DNA of 7,449 nucleotides, taken from the NCBI GenBank assembly GCA_023399815.1, contig JAEWOJ010000076.1:1-7449 (forward strand), in the 5' to 3' direction. The notes under the pieces were generated by a model. That model was not told the origin of the DNA. It did no database searches and saw only the letters and a list, made by a program, of their open reading frames with translations. Positions 1 to 5,130 of this stretch are shown here, one piece after another (position 1 is the first letter of the stretch; every line of letters begins with the position of its first letter). This stretch comes from Pseudomonadota bacterium. Lineage in GTDB: Bacteria; Pseudomonadota; Gammaproteobacteria; Xanthomonadales; Xanthomonadaceae. Position numbers and translations under genes: made by a program.

Positions 1-863
1 CCGATGATCACCGACTGGCCCCAGCCGCGATGCGCGCATTCCAGCGCCGCACGCATCACGTTGACGTTGCCGATGCATTCGAACGAATGGTCGACGCCCC
101 AGCCGGTCATCTCCACGATCACCTGCTGGATCGGCTTGTCGTGATCCTTCGGATTGACGCAGTCGGTGGCGCCGAACTGGCGCGCCAGCTCGAACTTGGA
201 CGGATTGGTGTCGATGGCGTTGATGCGGCCGGCCCCGGCCTGGCGCGCGCCCTGGATCACCGCCAGGCCGATGCCGCCGAGGCCGAACACCGCCACGCTG
301 TCGCCCGCCTGCACCTTGGCGGTGTTGTGCACCGCGCCGATGCCGGTGGTGACGCCGCAGCCGAGCAGGCAGACGTGCTCCGGGTTGGCTTCCGGGTTGA
401 CCTTGGCCAGCGAGACCTCGGCCACCACGGTGTACTCGGAGAAGGTCGAGCAGCCCATGTAGTGGAAAATCGGCTCGCCGTTGTAGGAGAAACGGCTGGT
501 GCCGTCCGGCATCACGCCCTTGCCCTGGGTCGCGCGCACGGCGACGCACAGGTTGGTCTTGCCGCTCCTGCAGAACAGGCACTCGCCGCATTCGGCGGTG
601 TAGAGCGGAATCACATGGTCGCCCGGCTTCACCGAGGTCACGCCCTCGCCCACCTCGACCACGACGCCGGCGCCTTCATGGCCGAGCACGCAGGGGAACA
701 GGCCTTCCGGATCGTCGCCGGACAGGGTGAAGGCGTCGGTGTGGCAGACGCCGGTGTGGGTGATCTTCACCAGCACTTCGCCCTGCTTCGGCGGGGCGAC
801 GTCGATCTCTACGATCTGCAGGGGCTGGCCGGGACCGAAAGCGACGGCGGCACGTGATTTCAT
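1..863 (-). CDS. frmA: S-(hydroxymethyl)glutathione dehydrogenase (class III alcohol dehydrogenase), 3' end outside window
   Basis: This zinc-dependent enzyme oxidises S-hydroxymethylglutathione, formed spontaneously from formaldehyde and glutathione, to S-formylglutathione with NAD+; it acts in the cytosol. The first 287 residues are present, of about 370 usual for the family. Catalytic zinc ligands are visible as C40 (GVCHTDA), H62 (GHEGAG) and C169 (LLGCGVTTG). The four structural-zinc cysteines are C92, C95, C98 and C106. The Rossmann motif GLGGIG is at 194-199, and the acidic D218 after the second strand (NAIDTNP) indicates NAD rather than NADP. The ATG at 863 is preceded by AGGAG six bases upstream. 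The gene follows frmR on the same strand, separated by an inverted repeat pair, and probably shares its formaldehyde-induced transcript. In many bacteria the S-formylglutathione hydrolase gene frmB follows; that position is outside this window. The reading frame is intact up to the window edge. Confidence 0.96.
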   Translation of the reverse strand, partial: MKSRAAVAFGPGQPLQIVEIDVAPPKQGEVLVKITHTGVCHTDAFTLSGDDPEGLFPCVLGHEGAGVVVEVGEGVTSVKPGDHVIPLYTAECGECLFCRSGKTNLCVAVRATQGKGVMPDGTSRFSYNGEPIFHYMGCSTFSEYTVVAEVSLAKVNPEANPEHVCLLGCGVTTGIGAVHNTAKVQAGDSVAVFGLGGIGLAVIQGARQAGAGRINAIDTNPSKFELARQFGATDCVNPKDHDKPIQQVIVEMTGWGVDHSFECIGNVNVMRAALECAHRGWGQSVII

Positions 864-902
864 GGGGTTCTCCTGTAGCGGTGTGTTCGTATCTGGCTGG
901 AC

Positions 903-998
903 GTGGGAGCGACGTCAGTCGCAATGAGGCTTTCATGCGACGTCCTCTGCGAATGGGTCTATCCGGGAAAGCCCCATCGCGACTGGCGTCGCTCCTAC
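903..998. repeat. Inverted pair of dispersed Xanthomonadaceae-type intergenic repeats (REP/BIME-like)
   Basis: The left arm (903-934) begins gtgggagcgacgtcagtcgc. The right arm (967-998) is its reverse complement with four differences over 32 bases, all transitions. The arms flank 32 bases. Each arm also contains a small palindrome (GCGAC-GTCA-GTCGC on the left). I recall GTAGGAGCGAC-headed units as a common interspersed family in Lysobacter, Xanthomonas and relatives; this is recall, not a search. The right arm covers the frmR stop codon (995-997), so the pair fills most of the frmR-frmA gap and would fold as a long stem in the shared mRNA. Confidence 0.85.
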
Positions 999-1270
999 TT
1001 GAGGTAGGAACGGATCAGGCCGGACATCTCGGCCACGCGCGCGGCGCGCTGCGCGGCCGACTGCGCCGGCTGGCCGAATTCCTCGCGCAGGTGCGCCTCC
1101 ATCACCTCGGACATCAGCCCGTTGACCGCGCCGCGGATGGCCGCGATCTGCTGCAGCACCGGCCCGCAGTCGGCGCCGGCCTCCAGCGCGCGCTCCAGCG
1201 CATCGCACTGGCCGCGGATGCGCCGCACCCGCGCCAGCACCTTCTTCTTTTCCTCGGGGGAATGCGGCAT
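995..1270 (-). CDS. frmR: FrmR, formaldehyde-responsive CsoR/RcnR-family repressor
   Basis: This is a small all-helical DNA-binding repressor of 91 residues, the same length as Escherichia coli FrmR and very close to it by eye: MPxxPEEKKKVL at the start, RVRRIRGQ, LQQIAA, and RxYLK at the end. In the family, formaldehyde cross-links the N-terminal Pro2 to Cys35 of a neighbouring subunit and releases DNA. Both residues are present (Pro2 after Met removal, and C35). H60 and E64 are also kept; E64 is the position that, in Salmonella FrmR, separates the aldehyde sensor from metal-sensing relatives. An extra cysteine, C22, is not in the E. coli protein. I chose the ATG at 1270 because homology begins there and it yields the required Met-Pro. 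A longer in-frame reading back to 1393 runs through the promoter. It is the first gene of the frmR-frmA unit and probably represses itself. Confidence 0.95.
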   Translation of the reverse strand: MPHSPEEKKKVLARVRRIRGQCDALERALEAGADCGPVLQQIAAIRGAVNGLMSEVMEAHLREEFGQPAQSAAQRAARVAEMSGLIRSYLK

Positions 1271-1289
1271 GCGCCCTGTCCCTATCCTG

Positions 1290-1306
1290 TACTGGGGGAC
1301 AGTATA
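1290..1306 (-). promoter_or_regulatory. frmR promoter -10 overlapped by FrmR-type operator
   Basis: A perfect inverted repeat TACTG-GGGGA-CAGTA occupies 1290-1304. This matches the known CsoR/FrmR operator style, in which short AT-containing arms flank a G tract. On the minus strand it overlaps a good -10 box, TATACT (1306-1301), so bound repressor would cover the polymerase site. A -35 is weak: CTGGTT lies 17 bases upstream. The frmR ATG is about 30 bases from the -10. The operator assignment is inferred from position and pattern. Confidence 0.75.
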
Positions 1307-1365
1307 TTGGAAAGCTGACCGATAACCAGCGGCGATGCCGCGGGCCGGTCTTCCCAAGCAGGAAC

Positions 1366-1404
1366 GGGAGGCCGGGATGCGCGGCACCCGCATGCCGGCC
1401 TCCC
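1366..1404 (-). terminator. Long hairpin, probable terminator of the 80-residue gene
   Basis: GGGAGGCCGG (1366-1375) pairs perfectly with CCGGCCTCCC (1395-1404). After one G/G mismatch a second stem ATGCG/CGCAT (1377-1381 with 1389-1393) closes a seven-base loop. The structure begins 24 bases past the stop at 1429 on the minus strand and lies upstream of the frmR promoter, where it would insulate frmR. The bases after it on the minus strand (GTTCCTGCTTGG) are only moderately T-rich, so intrinsic termination is plausible but not certain. It could instead be an mRNA 3'-end stabiliser. Confidence 0.5.
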
Positions 1405-1428
1405 TTCAGTCCATCGCGCCGCGTCGGT

Positions 1429-1671
1429 TCAGCCGCCGCAACCGCCGCAGCATTCGGAAGGCACGCGCTCCAGCTGCGCGGCGGCGATCGGCAGGCCGCC
1501 CCGGCCCAGCGCCGGCAGCAGGCTGCGTTCGTCCAGCAGGGTCGAGATGCGCAACACCCGGCTGAACGGCTCGATGTCCAGCAGGACGGAGGGATCGGCG
1601 TCCTGCAGCGCGTCTTCCAGCACCTGCAGGTCCGGCGCCGTGCCGGACAGGGAAATCCTGAATTGCGTCAT
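1429..1671 (-). CDS. Small protein of unknown function with ferredoxin-like pattern and C-terminal CCGGCGG tail
   Basis: I do not recognise this 80-residue protein. Its predicted layout is beta-alpha-beta-beta-alpha-beta: strand FRISLSG (4-10), helix about 12-25, strands about 28-46, helix about 47-58, last strand about 62-70. This is the layout of heavy-metal-associated (HMA/CopZ) domains, but the first loop (SGTAPD) lacks the CxxC of those chaperones. All three cysteines sit in the extreme C-terminus (SECCGGCGG, C74, C75 and C78), giving a CCxxC cluster that could bind a soft metal or be redox active; that function is inference. The ATG at 1671 is preferred: GGGAG lies seven bases upstream of it but only one base from the alternative ATG at 1677. 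There is no signal peptide. It lies between gst and frmR on the same strand, apparently transcribed alone, with a 12-bp inverted repeat in front. Confidence 0.72.
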   Translation of the reverse strand: MTQFRISLSGTAPDLQVLEDALQDADPSVLLDIEPFSRVLRISTLLDERSLLPALGRGGLPIAAAQLERVPSECCGGCGG

Positions 1672-1700
1672 CGACATGCTCCCGGGGCAGCGCACACGAC

Positions 1701-1740
1701 CGGTCGCCCGCCCCGCGGCCATACCGGCGGCGGGCGACCG
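1701..1740 (-). promoter_or_regulatory. 12-bp perfect inverted repeat upstream of the 80-residue gene
   Basis: CGGTCGCCCGCC (1701-1712) is matched exactly by its reverse complement at 1729-1740, with 16 bases between. It lies 29 bases upstream of the chosen ATG at 1671 (minus strand), with the Shine-Dalgarno in between. It could be an operator for an unknown regulator or a stable 5' leader hairpin. In DNA this GC-rich, chance palindromes are commoner than usual, but 12 of 12 at this position is notable. Confidence 0.5.
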
Positions 1741-1831
1741 TGCCCGCCCCGCCGATACTGCGTGCCCGCGCCGACGTGCGCCCTGACCGAGGTCAAGCCG
1801 CCCTGCGACAGCCGTTCGCGAGAGATATTCG

Positions 1832-1854
1832 CGGACCGTGGAAGCGACGGTCCG
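1832..1854. repeat. 8-bp perfect inverted repeat (CGGACCGT / ACGGTCCG)
   Basis: The arms at 1832-1839 and 1847-1854 flank a seven-base loop (GGAAGCG). It sits about 100 bases past the gst stop and 160 bases upstream of the 80-residue gene. No T-run follows on either strand, so a classical terminator is not supported. A regulator site is possible. Confidence 0.35.
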
Positions 1855-1951
1855 TGGCCCGAGATGGAAAGCCGCGCACGAACGGCGCGCGAGCGCGGCG
1901 CTTGCCGCATGCAGGCCGCGCTGCGGACGCAAGCGGCCCGCAGCCGCGTTC

Positions 1952-2587
1952 TCAGCCTTGCGGAACGAGGGCGTCGTCCAGCGCGCTGGCGCGCTGCCAT
2001 GCCGGGCGCGCGCGCAGGCGCGCCCCGTACGCGACGAAGGCCGGACGCTCGGGCAGGGTCTTGAACATCATGCCCCACAGCACCTGGCTGCCCAGGTAGA
2101 CGTCGGCGGCGCTGAAACGCTCGCCCAGCAGCCAGGGCGAGGCGCCGGCAACGGCCCCCTCCAGCGTGTCGAGCGTCTGCTCGAAACTGCCGTAGCCGAC
2201 CATGCCCGCCTTCTCCGCCGGCGCCAGCAGGCCGAGCGCCTTGGCGCTGGCCGCGGCCTCGACCGGGCCGGCGGCGAAGAACAGCCAGCGGAAGTAACTG
2301 CCGCGCAGCGGATCGTCCAGCGCCGGCGCCAGCCCCGCCTGCGGGAACGCATCGGCCAGGTAGCTGCAGATGGCCGCGGCCTCGGCGACCGCCACGCCGC
2401 GATGGACGATGGCCGGCACCTTGCCCATCGGGTTGATGGCCAGGTACTGCGGCGACTTCATGCCCCCGTCGAAGCCCAGCACTTCGGTGCGGTAGGGCTG
2501 GCCGGCTTCCTCCAGCATCCAGCGCGCGATGCGGCCGCGCGACTGCGGGTGGGTGTAGAAGACGATCTCGTCCGCCGTGTTGCCCAT
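1952..2587 (-). CDS. Glutathione S-transferase family protein
   Basis: This 211-residue cytosolic protein has the usual length of a bacterial GST. The N-terminal thioredoxin-like domain (about 6-84) starts FYTHPQSRGRIARWMLEE, with S16 as candidate catalytic serine. The glutathione-site cis-proline is in GKVPAI (P58). The helical C-terminal domain (about 92-205) carries the N-capping box FSAADVYL (S159, D162). The glutathione gamma-glutamyl contact is usually an Glu-Ser or Asp-Ser pair; here it reads AEAAAICSYL, with E69 kept and the serine replaced by A70. The likely chemistry is conjugation or reduction with glutathione, but the substrate cannot be told. The ATG at 2587 has GGAGG six bases upstream. 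It follows gshA by 53 bases on the same strand and is probably cotranscribed, so glutathione synthesis and use are adjacent. Confidence 0.92.
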   Translation of the reverse strand: MGNTADEIVFYTHPQSRGRIARWMLEEAGQPYRTEVLGFDGGMKSPQYLAINPMGKVPAIVHRGVAVAEAAAICSYLADAFPQAGLAPALDDPLRGSYFRWLFFAAGPVEAAASAKALGLLAPAEKAGMVGYGSFEQTLDTLEGAVAGASPWLLGERFSAADVYLGSQVLWGMMFKTLPERPAFVAYGARLRARPAWQRASALDDALVPQG

Positions 2588-2593
2588 GCGCCT

Positions 2594-2611
2594 GCCTCCG
2601 GGAAAGGAGGC
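2594..2611 (-). promoter_or_regulatory. Hairpin that pairs the gst Shine-Dalgarno
   Basis: GCCTCC (2594-2599) and GGAGGC (2606-2611) form a perfect 6-bp stem with a six-base loop. It can be lengthened by CTGC/GCAG with a small bulge. On the gst mRNA the 3' arm contains the GGAGG that sits six bases before the ATG, so the folded form would hide the ribosome site. It lies in the short gshA-gst spacer, where translation of gshA ends about 30 bases upstream. It could tune gst relative to gshA or be incidental. Confidence 0.45.
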
Positions 2612-2640
2612 GGCAGTCTAGCAACGCGCCCGACGCCGCA

Positions 2641-4005
2641 TCAGTAGGCGAATTCGCGGAACACCGGGTCCACGTTGCCGTTCCACTGCCCGCGGAACAG
2701 GTCCAGCTTGCGCTCGGCGGCGGTCTTGCCGGAATCGACGATCTCCTGCAGCACGTCGAGGAAGCGCGTCTCGTCCTGGCCGTCGCGGTTGCGCGCGGCG
2801 CGCCGGCGCAGGCCGTCGCGCGAGATCTCCAGCGCGCGCCGCGCCAGGTCGCGCACCGTGCCGTCGCGGAACGGCAGGTGCAGCGCCTGCTCCGGCACGC
2901 CGTCGCGCAACGCGTGGCGCTCGGCCAGGCTGAAGTCCTTGACCAGGTCCCAGGCCGCATCCAGCGCCGCGTCGTCGTACAGCAGGCCGACCCAGAACGC
3001 CGGCAGCGCGCAGATGCGGCTCCACGGGCCGCTGTCGGCGCCGCGCATCTCCAGGTATTTCTTCAGCCGCACTTCCGGGAAGGCGGTGGTCATGTGGTCG
3101 GACCAGTCGCGCAGCGTCGGCAGCGCACCCGGCAGCACGTCCAGCTCGCCGCGCATGAATTTTCGGAACGACTTGCCGCTGGCATCGATGTAGCGGCCAT
3201 CGCGGTAGGAGAAGTACATCGGCACGTCGAGCAGGTAGTCGACGTAGCGCTCGTAGCCGAAGCCGTCCTCGAACACGAAGTCGAGCATGCCGGTGCGGCC
3301 GGCGTCGGTGTCGGTCCAGATGTGCGAACGGTAGCTGAGGTAGCCGTTCGGCCTGCCTTCGGTAAACGGCGAGTCGGCGAACAGCGCGGTGGCGATCGGC
3401 TGCAGCGCCAGCGACACGCGGAACTTCTTCACCATGTCCGCTTCGCTGGCGTAGTCCAGGTTGACCTGCACCGTGCAGGTGCGGGTCATCATGTCCAGGC
3501 CGAGCGAGCCGACCTTGGGCATGTACTCGCGCATGATGCGGTAGCGGCCCTTCGGCATCCACGGCATGTCGGCGCGCGCCCACTTCGGCTGGAAGCCCAT
3601 GCCGAGGAAACCCAGCTGCAGTTCGCCGGCCACCTGCGCCACTTCGTTGAGGTGGGTGCCGGTCTCCACACAGGTCTGGTGGATGTTTTCCAGCGCCGCG
3701 CCGGACAATTCCAGCTGCCCGGCCGGTTCCAGCGACACCGAGGCGTTGTCGCGCAGCAGGGCGATGGTCCGGCCGTTCTCCTGCACCGGCTCCCAGCCGA
3801 AGCGGGTCAGCCCGGTGAGCAGCGCCTCGATGCCACGCTCGCCCTCGAAGGTCGGCGGCCGCAGGTCGTCCAGGCGGAAACCGAATTTCTCGTGCTCGGT
3901 GCCGATGCGCCACTGCGCGCGCGGCTTCTCGCCGGAGGCGAGCACCTCCACCAGCTGCGAGCGGTCGGTAATGGGCGTATCGGCGACGTGGCTGGGGCTC
4001 GACAA
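2641..4005 (-). CDS. gshA: Glutamate-cysteine ligase, plant/proteobacterial type (GCS2 family)
   Basis: This enzyme makes gamma-glutamylcysteine from glutamate, cysteine and ATP, the first and committed step of glutathione synthesis, in the cytosol. The 454 residues are the expected length for the class found in plants, alpha-proteobacteria and Xanthomonadaceae, which is unlike E. coli GshA. Recognised blocks include RIGTEHEKFGF (33-43), SLEPAGQLELSG (91-102), YMPKVGSLGLDMM (161-173), TCTVQVNLDYASE (176-188) and the C-terminal DLFRGQWNGNVDP region (about 435-447). The reading starts at a TTG at 4005. No in-frame ATG or GTG lies nearby, and the conserved body begins within about 15 residues, so TTG is the best choice although the ribosome site is weak. 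It is divergent from the VIT-family gene and leads the gshA-gst unit. Confidence 0.94.
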   Translation of the reverse strand: MSSPSHVADTPITDRSQLVEVLASGEKPRAQWRIGTEHEKFGFRLDDLRPPTFEGERGIEALLTGLTRFGWEPVQENGRTIALLRDNASVSLEPAGQLELSGAALENIHQTCVETGTHLNEVAQVAGELQLGFLGMGFQPKWARADMPWMPKGRYRIMREYMPKVGSLGLDMMTRTCTVQVNLDYASEADMVKKFRVSLALQPIATALFADSPFTEGRPNGYLSYRSHIWTDTDAGRTGMLDFVFEDGFGYERYVDYLLDVPMYFSYRDGRYIDASGKSFRKFMRGELDVLPGALPTLRDWSDHMTTAFPEVRLKKYLEMRGADSGPWSRICALPAFWVGLLYDDAALDAAWDLVKDFSLAERHALRDGVPEQALHLPFRDGTVRDLARRALEISRDGLRRRAARNRDGQDETRFLDVLQEIVDSGKTAAERKLDLFRGQWNGNVDPVFREFAY

Positions 4006-4070
4006 GGGCTGGCTCGCAGTGTTCTGGACTGGGCGGACATGGGGGACGGCCCCCGGCTTCGCAAGTGCGC

Positions 4071-4076
4071 ACTATA
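4071..4076 (-). promoter_or_regulatory. Candidate gshA -10 box
   Basis: On the minus strand TATAGT lies about 66 bases upstream of the TTG start, close to the TATAAT consensus. No recognisable -35 is found 16-18 bases before it (the position reads GGAGGC). A G5/C5 hairpin (4041-4045 with 4050-4054) would lie in the leader. The call rests on the -10 alone. Confidence 0.4.
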
Positions 4077-4196
4077 TCGCGGCATCCTTCGCCGCCTCCG
4101 CCACCGCGACGGGTTTCAGCATCCCACCGGCGACGACTTGACCCTCGTCCGCAGCCGCGGCTGCGAGTCATTCCGCCGCCATGGATTCCCCCACCC

Positions 4197-4202
4197 TACA
4201 CT
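4197..4202 (+). promoter_or_regulatory. -10 box TACACT suggesting a leaderless transporter mRNA
   Basis: TACACT ends seven bases before the ATG at 4210. With normal spacing the transcript would begin at or within a base or two of the ATG, and no Shine-Dalgarno precedes that codon. A -35 is not clear (TTCCGC at 4171-4176 is 20 bases away). Confidence 0.45.
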
Positions 4203-4209
4203 CGCCGCC

Positions 4210-4908
4210 ATGAAACCGACCCGCCACAAGGAAGCCCATCGTTCCGAACGCGTCGGCTGGCTGCGCGCGGCCGTGCTCGGCGCCAACGACGGCATCGTCT
4301 CGGTGGCCGGACTGGTGGTGGGCATCGCCGCCAGCGGCGCGCCGGCTTCCACCGTGCTGGCCACGGGCATCGCCGGCACGGTCGCCGGCGCCATGTCGAT
4401 GGCCGCCGGCGAATACGTTTCGGTGCAGTCGCAGGCCGACACCGAACATGCGGACCTGGCGATCGAGCGGCGCGAGTTGCACGAGGACCCGCACAGCGAG
4501 CTGGAGGAACTGGCCAGCATCTATCGCCGTCGCGGCCTGTCGCCCGAACTGGCGCACGAAGTGGCGGTGCAGCTCACCGCCCACGACGCCCTGGGCGCGC
4601 ATGCGCGCGACGAACTGGGCATCACCGAGGAACTGCGCGCGCGGCCGTTGCAGGCGGCGCTGGCATCGGCGGGCGCGTTCATCGGCGGCGCGATATTGCC
4701 GGTGCTGACCGCGTTGCTGGCCCCGCACGCGCACGTGGCACCGATCACCACCGCCTCGACCCTGGCCGGGCTGTGCATCACCGGCGCGCTGGCCGCCCAG
4801 GCCGGCGGCGCATCGCGCCTGCGCGGCGCGTTGCGGGTGATGTTCTGGGGCGCGCTGGCGATGGGCGCGGCAGCGGCCATCGGCACGCTGTTCGACACCT
4901 CGCTGTAG
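4210..4908 (+). CDS. VIT1/CCC1-family Fe(II)/Mn(II) transporter
   Basis: This 232-residue inner-membrane protein belongs to the vacuolar iron transporter family, whose characterised members exchange Fe(II) or Mn(II) for protons out of the cytoplasm. Five membrane segments can be seen: about 18-40 (containing GANDGIVS with D27), 46-72 (GTVAGAMSMAAGEYVSVQSQ), 147-170, 178-198 and 206-228. The charged stretch 76-145 between segments 2 and 3 is rich in Glu (IERRELHEDPHSELEELA), matching the cytosolic metal-binding helices of VIT1. The membrane Asp and the MSMA methionines match known ion-path residues. There is no fused ferritin-like domain, unlike MbfA. The open frame runs far upstream, but the family N-terminus begins at the ATG at 4210. 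It appears monocistronic and is divergent from gshA. Whether it carries iron or manganese cannot be read from the sequence. Confidence 0.93.
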   Translation: MKPTRHKEAHRSERVGWLRAAVLGANDGIVSVAGLVVGIAASGAPASTVLATGIAGTVAGAMSMAAGEYVSVQSQADTEHADLAIERRELHEDPHSELEELASIYRRRGLSPELAHEVAVQLTAHDALGAHARDELGITEELRARPLQAALASAGAFIGGAILPVLTALLAPHAHVAPITTASTLAGLCITGALAAQAGGASRLRGALRVMFWGALAMGAAAAIGTLFDTSL

Positions 4909-4959
4909 CGTCGCCAACCGCGACACGCGGTACCGGAAGCGTTCTGCACCCGGTCCCAT

Positions 4960-4982
4960 GGTGCCGACCAACGGTCGGCACC
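4960..4982. repeat. REP-like hairpin (10-bp perfect stem, 3-base loop)
   Basis: GGTGCCGACC (4960-4969) and GGTCGGCACC (4973-4982) enclose AAC. On the minus strand the stem is preceded by GTGG (4985-4982), resembling the GTRG-headed REP elements of Stenotrophomonas and Xanthomonas that are mobilised by RAYT transposases. It lies 51 bases past the transporter stop in a convergent gap and may also end its transcript. No T-run follows. Family membership is recalled, not searched. Confidence 0.65.
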
Positions 4983-5060
4983 CACCGGCTCATGCGTGAA
5001 GGGAAGCTCACTGCGTCAGGAGCGCGCCAAAGGCACGGAATGTGGTGGCAAGAGACGGGA

Positions 5061-5087
5061 CCTGCGGTTCACGGTGCAGACCGCAGG
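5061..5087. repeat. 8-bp perfect inverted repeat between convergent genes
   Basis: CCTGCGGT (5061-5068) pairs with ACCGCAGG (5080-5087) across 11 bases. It lies 44 bases past the engB stop on the minus strand. No T-run follows on either strand, so a terminator role is weak. The rest of the 222-base gap between the transporter and engB shows only the REP-like hairpin. Confidence 0.35.
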
Positions 5088-5130
5088 GCGACAGCGCGAA
5101 GCGATGGCGCGTCCAACTGGCGCGGCCGGC

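Larger units (their letters stand above)
1672..1951. other. 280-base intergenic region between gst and the 80-residue gene, with several palindromes
   Basis: No gene is supported here; the open frames are extensions or shadows of neighbours. It holds a 7-bp hairpin just after the gst stop (GCTGCGG 1920-1926 with CCGCAGC 1938-1944). It also holds an 8-bp perfect inverted repeat (1832-1854), a short palindrome TGACC-GA-GGTCA (1784-1795) and the 12-bp repeat at 1701-1740. A TTGACC hexamer on the minus strand (1796-1791) overlaps the short palindrome, but I find no convincing -10 at the right distance. The promoter of the 80-residue gene should be here and is not identified. Confidence 0.5.

Noticed and set aside
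30..857. Plus-strand 275-codon open frame over frmA
   Set aside because: It is antisense to a clear zinc alcohol dehydrogenase, has a His/Ala/Arg-heavy low-information composition and no recognisable domain; a typical GC-rich shadow frame.
1271..1393. 41-residue N-terminal extension of FrmR
   Set aside because: It would translate through the operator and -10 box, and FrmR needs Met-Pro at its start, found at 1270.
1784..1796. TTGACC with TGACC/GGTCA palindrome as a MerR/CueR-type promoter
   Set aside because: The arms and 19-20 base spacer of a CueR-type promoter are not present, and no -10 is found at the right distance.
1668..2960. 430-codon minus-strand open frame across gst and the end of gshA
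   Set aside because: It overlaps two recognisable genes in another frame and is Arg/Ala/Gly-rich; no family features.
3807..4040. Upstream reading frame from ATG 4040 overlapping the gshA start
   Set aside because: It is out of frame, Arg/Ser-rich and long into gshA; treated as a shadow, and only noted as a possible influence on TTG initiation.
2618..4171. 517-codon minus-strand open frame longer than gshA itself
   Set aside because: It lies in a different frame over gshA, whose own frame carries all the GCS2 motifs.
2878..4209. Long N-terminal extension of the VIT-family gene
   Set aside because: The extension is antisense to gshA, and the transporter family begins at the ATG at 4210, where a -10 box also lies.
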